Below, one piece after another: positions 34,460 to 46,273 of a DNA stretch of 64,000 nt. The position numbers were made by a program, and so were the translations under genes. This stretch comes from Actinoplanes utahensis (GTDB lineage: Bacteria; Actinomycetota; Actinomycetes; Mycobacteriales; Micromonosporaceae): the NCBI RefSeq assembly GCF_016862455.1, contig NZ_BOMZ01000022.1, positions 1-64,000 on the forward strand, written 5' to 3'. The notes under the pieces are model-generated. The model had not been told where the DNA came from. It did not search any database and saw only the letters and a program-made list of their open reading frames with translations. Position 1 is the stretch's first letter. Every line of letters starts with the position of its first letter.

Positions 34460-36649
34460 TCACCTGCTCCCGGTCACCTGCTCCAGATCGCGGACCATCT
34501 CGGAGAACACGACCGGATCGACGTCACCCAACGTGGCGAACTGGCGCTCGAGCCAGATCGGGCCGAGGGTCTGCTCCGGATAGAAGTCCACGTCGCTGAG
34601 ATCGACACCCGGAATCAACTCCATGTCCAGCATGTCCGTCAGGTTCGCGACGACACTGCGCACCGTGCGGCCCTCCATGGCGTTGTGCACCCAGCCCTTC
34701 CTCACCAAGCTCGCCAACGCGCGGGACGGGATCCGCCGGCCCTCGAACCGGGTGAGTTTCTTCTCCGGCGCCTCGGCCTCGGTCACGGTGGCGATCTCTC
34801 GGCCCAGCTGCGTGAACGGCTGCAGGATCCCGTAGTCGGCGAAGATCTCCGACCACTGCGCCAGGGTCTCCCCCAGCTGAACCGGATGAACCACACCGAC
34901 CACCTCGTCCTCGGCGATCGTGGTCACCTCGTCGTGCACGTCGGCGAACGTGCCGTCCTCGGCCACCCGGAAAGCGCCGGTCAGCATGCCCTTCGCGTCG
35001 TAACGCCCCCAGAGCAGCCGGCGGACCGGATGCCGCAGCAGCGGGTGCCCGACGAGGAAACGGCGGAACTCCTCCTCCGTCCAGCGGCGGCCGGCCACCA
35101 TGGCCCGCTCCAGGCGGCTGACCTGACCGACGACGACGGTCCGCACATCCTTCTTCAGCTGGGTGAACCGCTGGTAGGCGGCGGGCGCCAGCTCCGCGTC
35201 GTCCCGCACGCCCGGACGGGGCAGACTTTTGAGAACACTGCCGTCGCCGTCCACCACGCACAGTTGCAAGTCCTCGTCGAACCGCACCGCGAAGCTCCGC
35301 GGCCCGTAATCGAGGGTCAGGCTGCCGTCACGATCCAGCCCGAGGTCCGGAACCAGACGGTCGGCGAGCTGATCGGTCGTCAGACCACGCCTTTCGGCGA
35401 GCCGGCCGAGCCGATCCCGGGCGGCCGAGCGGAGACCGTCATATCGCGACATCTCAGCGATGTGGTTGATCTGCAGCAGGGCGACCTCGGTGCCGATCCG
35501 CTCCAGCACGCTCAGACCGCTGAGGGCGCGCTGGTGCCCGCTCTGCCCCGGCCACGCCATGATGTGCGGGGTCAGCCGCCGCACCACCTCGTCGTCGCCG
35601 ACCAGGCCGAGCGTGTCGAGCACCCAGCCCTGCCTGCCGTTGCGCCCGGCGGCCACCCACGCCTCGAACAGCCCCCAGGCGAACCGGGCCAGGTCGGCCG
35701 GCTCACACGCCTGGAGGACGATGTCCAGCCCCGGATAGGGCAGATGGGGATCGTGCAGCGCGAACACCGTCGCCAGGTCCCGCAGCGAGGCGGTCGGCAG
35801 GACGAACGCCGGTGCACCGGCGTCCAGGGAGGACCGCCGCAGACGGACCGGGGGCAGCGTGGCGGGGTCGAACCACTTGGGGATGGGAGGGAGTTTCGCG
35901 GGCAGGACAGCCCACGGATCGGTGCCGATCAGCGTCTCGACGGCCGCAGCGGCCTCGGCACCGTAGGACTCACCGGCGGCCCGGACCGCCTCGGTGTGCC
36001 CGGCGGCGATCAGGTTCAGAAGGGCGAGCCGCGCGCTGCGCCGGACACGATCGATGTCACCGAAAGCGCGGGGCAGGAGAGTCCGCACGGCGAACTCGCC
36101 ATGCCGATCCAGCCAGGCGTGCGCCGCCGCGGCGGTGCCCGGCTCGCGCAGGTGCGACTCCATCCGCCACGTGATCGTGGCGGATCGGAAGGGCAGCAGC
36201 AGCCCCTCGGACGTCACCCGCTCGCGACCGGCCAGGCGCAACACGGTGATCAGCGCATCCGTCCCGAAGCGAGCGACGATCCGCCGCATCCAGGAGCGCC
36301 ACTCCGGTGTGCTCTCCGGACGCCAGTCAGCAAGCAGGGGCCGGGCCATCTCCTCCGGCCCGGCGGCGAAGAACTCAGCCGCCTCACGGGCGAAGACCGG
36401 CTCACCCCGGCGCAGCCGGCCGGCGGTGGCCGCCCAATCGCCCTCGCCGGACAGCTCGAACGGGGCCGACAGCCACTCCTCACGCTCGCCGGGCGCCCAC
36501 ACCATGCTCTCCGCCTCGGGTGCCGTCAGCTCAAGGACGGACGGTGCGCTGCTCCCCCGCCGCCGGCGCCACGGCGGGGTGGCGAGCAGCGGCGGCAGCG
36601 CCTCCGGCGGGGCGGTCGCGAGCGAGGCATCGGGTGTCTCCCATGTCAT
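34460..36649 (-). CDS. DUF4132-domain protein
   Basis: 729 residues, soluble. The C-terminal ~300 residues carry the DUF4132 pattern (RQVSRLERAMVAGRRWTEEEFRRFLVGHPLLRHPVRRLLWG, HPVQLGETLAQWSEIFADYGILQPFTQLGRE, LIPGVDLSDVDFYPEQTLGPI). The N-terminal half is helical with HEAT-like repetition (TPEWRSWMRRIVARFGTDALITVLRL, VRRSARLALLNLIAAGHTEAVRAAG). No function is known for the family; related proteins occur next to WGR-domain and MoxR ATPase genes, none of which is here. It lies between the argH terminator and its own terminator. Confidence 0.8.
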   Translation of the reverse strand: MTWETPDASLATAPPEALPPLLATPPWRRRRGSSAPSVLELTAPEAESMVWAPGEREEWLSAPFELSGEGDWAATAGRLRRGEPVFAREAAEFFAAGPEEMARPLLADWRPESTPEWRSWMRRIVARFGTDALITVLRLAGRERVTSEGLLLPFRSATITWRMESHLREPGTAAAAHAWLDRHGEFAVRTLLPRAFGDIDRVRRSARLALLNLIAAGHTEAVRAAGESYGAEAAAAVETLIGTDPWAVLPAKLPPIPKWFDPATLPPVRLRRSSLDAGAPAFVLPTASLRDLATVFALHDPHLPYPGLDIVLQACEPADLARFAWGLFEAWVAAGRNGRQGWVLDTLGLVGDDEVVRRLTPHIMAWPGQSGHQRALSGLSVLERIGTEVALLQINHIAEMSRYDGLRSAARDRLGRLAERRGLTTDQLADRLVPDLGLDRDGSLTLDYGPRSFAVRFDEDLQLCVVDGDGSVLKSLPRPGVRDDAELAPAAYQRFTQLKKDVRTVVVGQVSRLERAMVAGRRWTEEEFRRFLVGHPLLRHPVRRLLWGRYDAKGMLTGAFRVAEDGTFADVHDEVTTIAEDEVVGVVHPVQLGETLAQWSEIFADYGILQPFTQLGREIATVTEAEAPEKKLTRFEGRRIPSRALASLVRKGWVHNAMEGRTVRSVVANLTDMLDMELIPGVDLSDVDFYPEQTLGPIWLERQFATLGDVDPVVFSEMVRDLEQVTGSR

Positions 36650-36680
36650 GGCGGCACGATATCGATCACCTATGACAAAA

Positions 36681-36706
36681 ACGGGAGCGGCCTCGACCGC
36701 TCCCGT
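36681..36706 (-). terminator. terminator of argH
   Basis: Stem ACGGGAGCGG (36681-36690), loop CCTCGA, complement 36697-36706. On the minus strand it is followed by TTTTT. It lies 19 bases past the argH stop at 36725. Confidence 0.85.
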
Positions 36707-36724
36707 CTCCCGTCCTGCCTCAGA

Positions 36725-38155
36725 TCAGCGCGGGACGACCTTCTCCACCGCCCACTGTCGCCAGTTGTCCAGCTTGTGCTGCACGGTGGCGAGCTGGTCG
36801 GCCACCGGGCCGGGACCGGTCGAGCCCGGCGTCTTGCGCGCCGCCAGCGCCGACGACACCGACAGCACCTCGCGCACCGACGGGTCCAGGTGCTCGCTGA
36901 CCGTCTTCAGGTCGTCGTCGGTGAGATCCTCCAGCTCGGACCCGCGGGCCGAGCAGAGCGCCACCAGCTTGCCGGTGATCTCGTGCGCGTCCCGGAACGG
37001 GACGCCCTTGCGGACCAGCCAGTCGGCGACCTCGGTGGCCAGCGAGAACCCCACCGGGGCGGACGCGGCGAGCCGGTCCACCCGGACGGTCATCGTGGAG
37101 ATCATCCCGGCCAGCGCGGGCAGCAGGAGCTCCAGGGTGTCGACCGCGTCGAAGGCCGGCTCCTTGTCCTCCTGCATGTCCCGGTCGTACGTCAGGGGCA
37201 GTCCCTTGAGCATGGTCAGCACCGCGACCAGACCGCCGACCAGCCGCCCGCTCTTGCCCCGGGCCAGCTCGGCGATGTCCGCGTTCTTCTTCTGCGGCAT
37301 GATCGAGGAACCGGTGGCGAAGGCGTCGTCCAGCTCGACCCAGCCGAACTCGGTGGAGGTCCAGAGCACCACCTCCTCGCCGAGGCGGGACAGGTGCACG
37401 CCGATCAGCGCGGTCACGAAGAGGAACTCGGCGACGAAGTCACGGTCGGCGACGGCGTCCATCGAATTCGGCGCGGGGGCGGTGAAGCCCAGCTCCTTGG
37501 CGACGGCGGCCGGGTCCAGCGGCAGCGACGAGCCGGCCAGCGCGCCCGAGCCGAGCGGGCTGATCGCGGTCCGCGCGTCCCAGTCGCGCAGCCGCTCCAG
37601 GTCGCGCAGCAGCGGCTGGACGTGCGCCAGCAGCCAGTGACCGAAGCTCACCGGCTGGGCGTGCTGGAGGTGGGTCATGCCGGGTGCGGCGGTGTCCACG
37701 TTGCGGGCCGCCTGCTCGGTCAGCGCGTCCGCCAGCTCGATCAGCGCGACGGCCACCCCACGGGCGTGATCGCGCAGGTAGAGCCGCAGGTCGGTGGCGA
37801 CCTGGTCGTTGCGGGACCGGCCGGCGCGCAGCTTGCCGCCGAGCGCACCGAGACGCTCCAGCAGGCCCCGCTCCAGGGCGGTGTGCACGTCCTCGTCCTC
37901 GACGGTGGGACGGAAGTCGCCGGCGGCGCAGGCCGACTCCAGGTCGTCCAGGGCGGCCAGCATGCGGCCCAGCTCATCGGCGTCGAGCAGGCCCGCGTTG
38001 GCCAGGACCCGGGCGTGCGCGCGGGAGGCGAGCAGATCGTAGGGCGCGAGGCGCCAGTCGAACTGCACGCTGACGCTCAGCCGGGCCAGCGCCTCGGCCG
38101 GGCCGCCCGCGAACCGCGCACCCCAGAGCCGCGTCGGCTCGTCGCTCTCCGGCAC
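36725..38155 (-). CDS. argH: argininosuccinate lyase
   Basis: 476 residues from GTG at 38155, which has AGGAG five bases upstream; GTG 38176 is in frame but lies before that site. The last arginine step: argininosuccinate to arginine plus fumarate. Family motifs: LWGARFAGGPAEALARLS, RSRNDQVATDLRLYLRD, THLQHAQPVSFGHWLLAH, the signature GSSIMPQKKNAD (residues ~285), and DMQEDKEPAFDA. It is separated from the main arg operon by dapE and argG, so it is transcribed on its own; an ARG-box-like dyad is found upstream. Confidence 0.95.
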   Translation of the reverse strand: MPESDEPTRLWGARFAGGPAEALARLSVSVQFDWRLAPYDLLASRAHARVLANAGLLDADELGRMLAALDDLESACAAGDFRPTVEDEDVHTALERGLLERLGALGGKLRAGRSRNDQVATDLRLYLRDHARGVAVALIELADALTEQAARNVDTAAPGMTHLQHAQPVSFGHWLLAHVQPLLRDLERLRDWDARTAISPLGSGALAGSSLPLDPAAVAKELGFTAPAPNSMDAVADRDFVAEFLFVTALIGVHLSRLGEEVVLWTSTEFGWVELDDAFATGSSIMPQKKNADIAELARGKSGRLVGGLVAVLTMLKGLPLTYDRDMQEDKEPAFDAVDTLELLLPALAGMISTMTVRVDRLAASAPVGFSLATEVADWLVRKGVPFRDAHEITGKLVALCSARGSELEDLTDDDLKTVSEHLDPSVREVLSVSSALAARKTPGSTGPGPVADQLATVQHKLDNWRQWAVEKVVPR

Positions 38156-38294
38156 ACCTTCTCCTCGGTCGATCACGTTTCGTTACCTTCCTGACCCTAT
38201 CGCTGCTGCCGGGGCCCCGGATCGCGGCCCGGCCCCGTCGCGGTGGATGAGACGGGGCAGGCGGGGTCGCGGTCGTCCACCGTTTCCGCCGTAC

Positions 38295-38306
38295 GCATAA
38301 AAATGC
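38295..38306. promoter_or_regulatory. ARG-box-like dyad between argH and dapE
   Basis: GCAT-AAAA-ATGC at 38295-38306, a perfect dyad in the only AT-rich stretch of the 174-bp gap. It lies 140 bases before the argH start and 24 before dapE. The core resembles the ArgR half-site pattern (TGAAT/ATGCA class) seen before argC. Confidence 0.4.
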
Positions 38307-38329
38307 TCTTGATCTGATAAGTTTGCACC

Positions 38330-39388
38330 ATGACCCGCCTCGATCTCACCGGTGATGTTGTCGAACTCACTCGGACCATCTGCGACATCCCGTCCGTCAG
38401 CGGCGACGAGAAGGCTCTGGCCGACGCCGTCGAAACCGCCCTGCGCGCCTACGGCCACCTCGAGGTCCTGCGCGACGGGGACGCCGTCGTGGCCCGGACG
38501 AACACGGGACGCGGGACCCGGGTCGTGATCGCCGGGCACCTCGACACCGTGCCGATCAAGGACAACCTGCCGGTGGTCGTCGACGGTGACATCATGCGCG
38601 GCCGCGGCACCGTCGACATGAAAGCCGGTGTCGCGGTGGCGCTGCACCTGGCCGCGACGCTGAGCGAGCCGCGGCACGACGTGACCTACGTGTTCTACGA
38701 CCACGAGGAGGTCGCGGCCCGGCTCAACGGGCTCGGCCGTCTGGTGCGCAACCACCCGGAGTGGCTGGCCGGCGACTTCGCGATCCTCGGCGAGCCGTCC
38801 GACGGCACCGTCGAGGGCGGCTGCCAGGGCACCATGCGGGTCAAGATCACGGTGCCCGGGGTGGCGGCGCACGCGGCCCGCTCGTGGAAGGGCAGCAATG
38901 CCATCCACAGCGCGGGCGCGGTGCTCGACGTGCTCCGTGCCTATGTGCCGCGCCGACCCGTCGTCGAGGGCCTGGAATATCACGAGGGCCTCAACGCGGT
39001 GAAGATCGAGGGCGGCATCGCCGGGAACGTGATCCCCGACCTGTGCACCGTCCACGTCAACCACCGCTTCGCCCCCGACCGGGACGTGGCGGCGGCCGAG
39101 GCGCACCTGCGTGAGGTGTTCGCGGGTTTCGAGCTGGAGGTCGTCGACGCGGCGCCGGGCGCCCGGCCGGGTCTGGAGCAGCCGGCCGCCAAGGAGTTCG
39201 TCGACCTGGTCGGCCGCCCGCCGGCGCCGAAACTGGGGTGGACCGATGTGTCCCGGTTCGCCGGCCTGGGCATCCCGGCGGTCAACTTCGGGCCGGGCGA
39301 CCCGCTGCTGGCACACACCGACGGTGAGTTCGTGCCGATCCCGGAGATCCGCCAAGCCCTGCACGTGCTCACCACCTGGCTCAGCTGA
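38330..39388 (+). CDS. dapE: succinyl-diaminopimelate desuccinylase, actinobacterial type
   Basis: 352 residues. M20 peptidase fold: IAGHLDTVP, RGRGTVDMKAG (bridging Asp), FYDHEEVAARLNGLGRL (catalytic Glu), ILGEPSDGTVEGGCQGTMRVKI, AHAARSWKGSNAIH, and the C-terminal LLAHTDGEFVP metal His. It matches the Gram-positive DapE family (lysine/DAP pathway). Its position divergent from argH, with a possible ARG box, leaves open a role in acyl-ornithine or citrulline deacylation; the sequence itself favours DapE. Confidence 0.85.
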   Translation: MTRLDLTGDVVELTRTICDIPSVSGDEKALADAVETALRAYGHLEVLRDGDAVVARTNTGRGTRVVIAGHLDTVPIKDNLPVVVDGDIMRGRGTVDMKAGVAVALHLAATLSEPRHDVTYVFYDHEEVAARLNGLGRLVRNHPEWLAGDFAILGEPSDGTVEGGCQGTMRVKITVPGVAAHAARSWKGSNAIHSAGAVLDVLRAYVPRRPVVEGLEYHEGLNAVKIEGGIAGNVIPDLCTVHVNHRFAPDRDVAAAEAHLREVFAGFELEVVDAAPGARPGLEQPAAKEFVDLVGRPPAPKLGWTDVSRFAGLGIPAVNFGPGDPLLAHTDGEFVPIPEIRQALHVLTTWLS

Positions 39389-39407
39389 CACCCGGGTCAT
39401 CCCAGCG

Positions 39408-39454
39408 CAGCGTGGCGACCCGCGGTCCGAACCGCGCCGCTGGTCGCCACGCTG
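39408..39454. terminator. bidirectional terminator between dapE and argG
   Basis: 13-bp stem CAGCGTGGCGACC (39408-39420) with complement 39442-39454, enclosing a second stem CGCGGT-CCGA-ACCGCG (39421-39436). It separates the convergent dapE and argG genes. Confidence 0.85.
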
Positions 39455-39460
39455 GGGGTT

Positions 39461-40693
39461 CTACTCGGCCGGGTCGGCGGCGGCGCGGGCGATCGCGCCC
39501 GGCACCGAGTACATGTGGGCGAACGCGCGGGCCTGCTCGCCGGTCCACAGCGACGATCCATGGCCGTAGACGACGCCCGAGCGGGTCGCCGCGTCCAGCA
39601 GGCTGTGCGGGCTCTTGCTGCCGAGCAGCACGATGTTGCCCTTGTGCAGCCGGACCCGCACGGTGCCGGTGACCCGGGTCTGGCTGGAGTCCAGGAAGGC
39701 CCGGAAATCGTCCATGATCGGGTCGAAGTACACGGCCTCGTGCAGCAGGTCGCCATAGGTGTTGCCGAGCGTCGCCTTGGTGGCCTGCTGCCGGTTCGAC
39801 AGGACCAGTTTCTCCAGCTCACGGTGCGCGGCGATGAGGATCAGCATGCCCGGCGCCTCGAATCCGACCCGGGCCAGGTTGCCGACCATGGTGGAGCCCA
39901 TGTGGATGCCCCGGCCGACGCCGTGCTCGCCGCCGAGCACGTTGAGCGCCGACAGGATGTCGTAGTTGTTCTCGTTCGGCAGCGGCGCGCCGTCGACGGT
40001 GACCGCCGAGACGACCTCGCCCTTCTCGAAGCCGATCAACAGCTCGACGCCCTTCTCCGGGGCCTCGTCGATCGACTTCGTGTAGGTCCAGGCGGACTCC
40101 GGCAGATAGTCCCAGGAGCCGTAGGTCTCCTCGCCGCCGATCGACGTGCCGATCAGGCCCTCGTTGATCGAGTAGAGCTTGACCTTCTCGCTGACCTCGT
40201 AACCCCGGGACCGCAGGAACTCGGTCTCCCCCTCGCGGGTGAGCCGCTCGTCCCGGATCGGGGTGACGATCTCCAGGTGGGGGGCCAGCGCCCGGATCAC
40301 CGCGTCGTACCGCACATGGTCGGCGCCGGCGCCGGTCGAGCCGTGCGCCACCGCGTCCGCGCCGACCTCGAGGGCGACCTGCACGACCTTCTCCGCCTGG
40401 ATCAGCCGCTCCGCCCCGACACAGGACGGGTAGGCGCCGTTGCGCAGATAGTTCGCCTTGATCGCGTAGGTGACGACCCGCTCGTAGAGCTCGGCGCGGG
40501 CGTCCACCACGTGGTGCTCGACGGCGCCCAGCTCCTCGGCGCGCGCCTTGACCACCTCCGCCTCACCGCTGTGCAGGCCGCCGGTGTCGATGTTGGCGGT
40601 GACCACGTCCCAGCCCTTCTCGCGGAAGTCCACGAGGGCGTACGACGTGTCCAGACCACCGGAGAAGGCGAGGACGATCTTGCGCTTGGTCAT
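39461..40693 (-). CDS. argG: argininosuccinate synthase, atypical type
   Basis: 410 residues. Joins citrulline and aspartate with ATP to argininosuccinate. N-terminal PP-loop FSGGLDTSYAL (~10-20), and HGSTGAGADHVRYDAVI. It lacks the AVDVGQ, ARE-GATTVAHG and GKGNDQVRFE wording of common actinobacterial ArgG; VTANIDTGGLHSGE, YLRNGAYPSCVGAERLIQAEKV, KLYSINEGLIGTSIGGEETYGSWDYLPESA and the C-terminal DPIMDDFRAFLDSSQTRVTGTVRVRL match the type of Bacteroidetes and relatives. It overlaps the unknown gene before it (ATGA), and ends the arg operon. Confidence 0.92.
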   Translation of the reverse strand: MTKRKIVLAFSGGLDTSYALVDFREKGWDVVTANIDTGGLHSGEAEVVKARAEELGAVEHHVVDARAELYERVVTYAIKANYLRNGAYPSCVGAERLIQAEKVVQVALEVGADAVAHGSTGAGADHVRYDAVIRALAPHLEIVTPIRDERLTREGETEFLRSRGYEVSEKVKLYSINEGLIGTSIGGEETYGSWDYLPESAWTYTKSIDEAPEKGVELLIGFEKGEVVSAVTVDGAPLPNENNYDILSALNVLGGEHGVGRGIHMGSTMVGNLARVGFEAPGMLILIAAHRELEKLVLSNRQQATKATLGNTYGDLLHEAVYFDPIMDDFRAFLDSSQTRVTGTVRVRLHKGNIVLLGSKSPHSLLDAATRSGVVYGHGSSLWTGEQARAFAHMYSVPGAIARAAADPAE

Positions 40694-41582
40694 CGGGGCA
40701 GTTCCTTTTCGAGAATCGGCACATATGTCTTACCGTCCCGGCGGACGTGGCCGGGCGGCAGGACATAGAACTCACAGCGGCCCGCTTCGATGTCCTTCTG
40801 CATCGCCCGCTGGCGGCTGTAGTCGAACGGATCGAGCAGGAAGGTCGGCTCGGGAACCTCTCCCCCGGCCGGGAGCGTCAGGTCGCTCTGGTAGACGAAC
40901 GAACCCGGCGAGGTGTGGAACGGCACTGTCGCGACCAGGACCTTCAGCGCGCCGAACTCGGTGTGCACCTTGAGGGCGCTGTTGTCGTACTGGGTGACGC
41001 CGTCGAGTTTCTGCGCGCGGTAGGCGGACAGCGCGAGCGCCTTGGCCGCCTTGCCCAGCCCGACCGCCGGCATCAGCGACCACAGCGACCAGCCGACCCA
41101 GCGGCCCGGCTCGGCGGACGGAGCCGCGCAGTAACCGCCGACCGGGACGGGACCGCGGTAGCCGCTGTCCCGCATGTCCTGCTGGACCTTGCGCAGCAAC
41201 TGCTTCACGTCGGTGTCGAACCGGAACGTGGACCGCTCGACCATGTCCGCGAACTCGGCCTGCGGCAGGCCGGCGATCAGGGCCGCGGCCGGCATCAGGA
41301 TCAGGTCGACCATCACCCACTGCGGCATCGGGATGCCCCGGTCACCGAACGCGATGCCGTTGATGACGTTGAAGAAGTTCAGGAAGTCCCGGATCGACCA
41401 CTCCTTCTCGGCCGTCTCGGTGAAGTCGAGCCAGCTGAGCTTGTGGCCGTACGGCGTCTCGTTGAGGTGCGGCCGCAACGTCTCGTTGGAGGCGAGAAAG
41501 AACTCCACCCCGTGCCCGACCAGGCTGTCGGTGTGGTCGGCGAAGTCGGGGAAGCGGGCCTCCACGGCTGGCTTGAACGTCA

Positions 41583-41583
<1 letters not shown>
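40690..41583 (-). CDS. unknown gene inside the arginine operon
   Basis: 297 residues. ATG at 41583 overlaps the argR stop in TGATG, and its own stop overlaps the argG start in ATGA, so it is coupled on both sides. No signal peptide. Possible short hydrophobic region MVDLILMPAAALIAGL, but overall soluble. Distinct pieces are WLDFTETAEKEWSIRDFLNFFNVINGIAFGDRGIPMPQW, EDADMV-type DTDVKQLLRKVQQDM, ALKVHTEFGALKVLVATVPFHTSPGSFVYQSDL and a C-terminal EFYVLPPGHVRRDGKTYVPI. I recognise no domain. Position indicates a role linked to arginine or to ArgG. Confidence 0.85.
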
Positions 41584-44159
<2,576 letters not shown>

Positions 44160-44163
<4 letters not shown>

Positions 44164-45104
44164 GCCGGCACCTCCGCTTCGCTCCGGCCCCGGCCGGATC
44201 CCGGCGCTGAACCTGTTGATTCGCTCGCAACCTCGCGAATGGACGGGACCACCATCGTTCCGAATCCTTCTTCCGTGAAGACTTCGAGCAGAGTCGAGTG
44301 GGCGACCCGGCCGTCCACGACGTGTGCCGCCGGCACCCCGCCGCGGACCGCGCGCAGGCACGCCTCCATCTTCGGCGCCATCCCCGACTCCAGGGAGGGC
44401 AGCAGTCTCTCCAGGGCGTCGGCATCGATCTCGCTGGTCAGCGACGAGGTGTCCGGCCAGTTCGTGTAGAGGCCCGGCACGTCGGTGAGGACCACCAGCT
44501 TGCGGGCACCGAGCGCGACCGCGAGCGCGGAGGCGGCGGTGTCCGCGTTCACGTTGTGCAGGACGCCGTCGGCGTCCGGGGCGACCGTCGCGATCACCGG
44601 GATGCGGCCGGCCGCGATCAGGTCGTCGACGGCCGAGGTGTGCACCTCGTCGACGTCACCGACCTGGCCGATGTCGACCGGCTCACCGTCGACGATCGCC
44701 TGCCGGCGGACCGCGGTGAACAGGCCCGCGTCCTCCCCGGAGAGACCCACCGCGAACGGCCCGTGCTGGTTGATCAGACCGACCAGCTCCCGGCCCACCT
44801 GACCGACCAGCACCATCCGGACGACCTCCATCGCCTCCGGGGTGGTGACCCGCAGGCCGCCGCGGAACTCGCTCTCGATGCCGAGCCGGGTCAGCATCCG
44901 GCTGATCTGCGGGCCGCCGCCGTGCACGACGACCGGCTTGATGCCGACCAGGCGCAGGAACACCATGTCGGCGGCGAACGCCTCCTGCAGCTTCGGGTCG
45001 ATCATGGCGTTGCCGCCGTACTTGATCACGACGGTGGTGCCGTGGAAACGCTCCAGCCAGGGCAGCGCCTCGATGAGGATGCCGGCCTTCTCCAGCGGGT
45101 TCAT
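44160..45104 (-). CDS. argB: acetylglutamate kinase
   Basis: 314 residues. Amino-acid kinase fold: [55 protein letters not shown] and [13 protein letters not shown]. It lacks the extra N-terminal helix of arginine-inhibited hexameric enzymes, although the arginine-sensitivity signature cannot be judged securely. The last ~25 residues ([14 protein letters not shown]) are a low-complexity tail. It overlaps argJ upstream and argD downstream. Confidence 0.95.
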
Positions 45105-46273
45105 GACGAATACGCCGAGTTCTCGTGCACGTAGGCGTGCGAGAGGTCGGTGGTCCAGATGGTCGCGCCCATCTCGCCCTCGTGCAGATGGATGGTGACC
45201 TTGACGTCCCGGCCGGAGAGGTCGACCTTGCCACGGTCCTCGGCGGCGGCGCCGTTGCGGCAGATCCAGACGCCGTTGATCGCGACGTCGATGCGATCCG
45301 GCTCGAAGGCCGCGCTGGTGGTGCCGATCGCGGCCAGGATGCGTCCCCAGTTCGGATCGTTGCCGAAGAACGCCGTCTTCACCAGGTTGTTGCCGGCGAC
45401 CGTGCGGCCCACCTCCACCGCGTCGGCCTCGCTGGCCGCGCCCTGCACCTCGATGGCGATGTGCTTGGTGGCGCCCTCGGCGTCGGCGATCAACTGCTGG
45501 GCCAGGTCGTGGCAGACCTCGGTGACCGCGGCGGTCAGCTCCTCCAGCGAGGGCTGCCGGTCGGAGGCGCCGCTGGCCAGCAGCAGCACCGTGTCGTTCG
45601 TCGACATGCAGCCGTCGGCGTCGATCCGGTCGAAGGTGAACCGGGTGGCGGCGCGCAGCGCGGCGTCGAGCACCTCGTTGTCGGCGGAGGCGTCGGTGGT
45701 GATCACGACAAGCATGGTGGCCAGCGCCGGGGCGAGCATGCCGGCGCCCTTGGCGATGCCGCCGACCGACCAGCCGTCCCGCTGGGCCACCGCGTTCTTC
45801 GCCACCGTGTCCGTGGTCATGATCGCCTCGGCGGCCCTGGTCCCGCCGTCGGCGGCGAGCGCCTTGGCGGCCGCGCTGACACCCGGCAGCAGCTTGTCCA
45901 TCGGCAGCAGCTCGCCGATCAGGCCGGTCGAGCAGACCGCCACGTCACCGGCGCCGATCATCATCGGCTTGGCGCCGCCGCGCAGCACGCTCGCGGTGTG
46001 CTCGGCGGTGGCGTGCGTGTCCCGGAAGCCCTGCGAGCCGGTGCACGCGTTGGCGCCGCCGGAGTTGAGGATCACGGCGCGGACGATGCCGCCCCTGAGC
46101 ACCTGCTGGCTCCACAGCACCGGCGCGGCCTTGACCCGGTTGCCGGTGAAGACGCCGGCGGCCGTGTAGTCCGGGCCGTCGTTGACGACCAGGGCGACGT
46201 CGGCGTTTCCGCCGCTCTTGAGCCCGGCGGCGACGCCGGAGGCCCGAAAGCCCTTGGGATGGGTGACGGTCAC
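45101..46273 (-). CDS. argJ: ornithine acetyltransferase / N-acetylglutamate synthase
   Basis: 390 residues from GTG 46273, overlapping the argC stop (GTGA). ArgJ is made as a proprotein that cleaves itself before the Thr of [11 protein letters not shown] (canonical NxATML), producing alpha and beta chains; the Thr is the nucleophile. It moves acetyl from N-acetylornithine to glutamate, making the pathway cyclic, so argE is not needed. [18 protein letters not shown] and [23 protein letters not shown] are conserved. Confidence 0.95.
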   Translation of the reverse strand: MTVTHPKGFRASGVAAGLKSGGNADVALVVNDGPDYTAAGVFTGNRVKAAPVLWSQQVLRGGIVRAVILNSGGANACTGSQGFRDTHATAEHTASVLRGGAKPMMIGAGDVAVCSTGLIGELLPMDKLLPGVSAAAKALAADGGTRAAEAIMTTDTVAKNAVAQRDGWSVGGIAKGAGMLAPALATMLVVITTDASADNEVLDAALRAATRFTFDRIDADGCMSTNDTVLLLASGASDRQPSLEELTAAVTEVCHDLAQQLIADAEGATKHIAIEVQGAASEADAVEVGRTVAGNNLVKTAFFGNDPNWGRILAAIGTTSAAFEPDRIDVAINGVWICRNGAAAEDRGKVDLSGRDVKVTIHLHEGEMGATIWTTDLSHAYVHENSAYSS

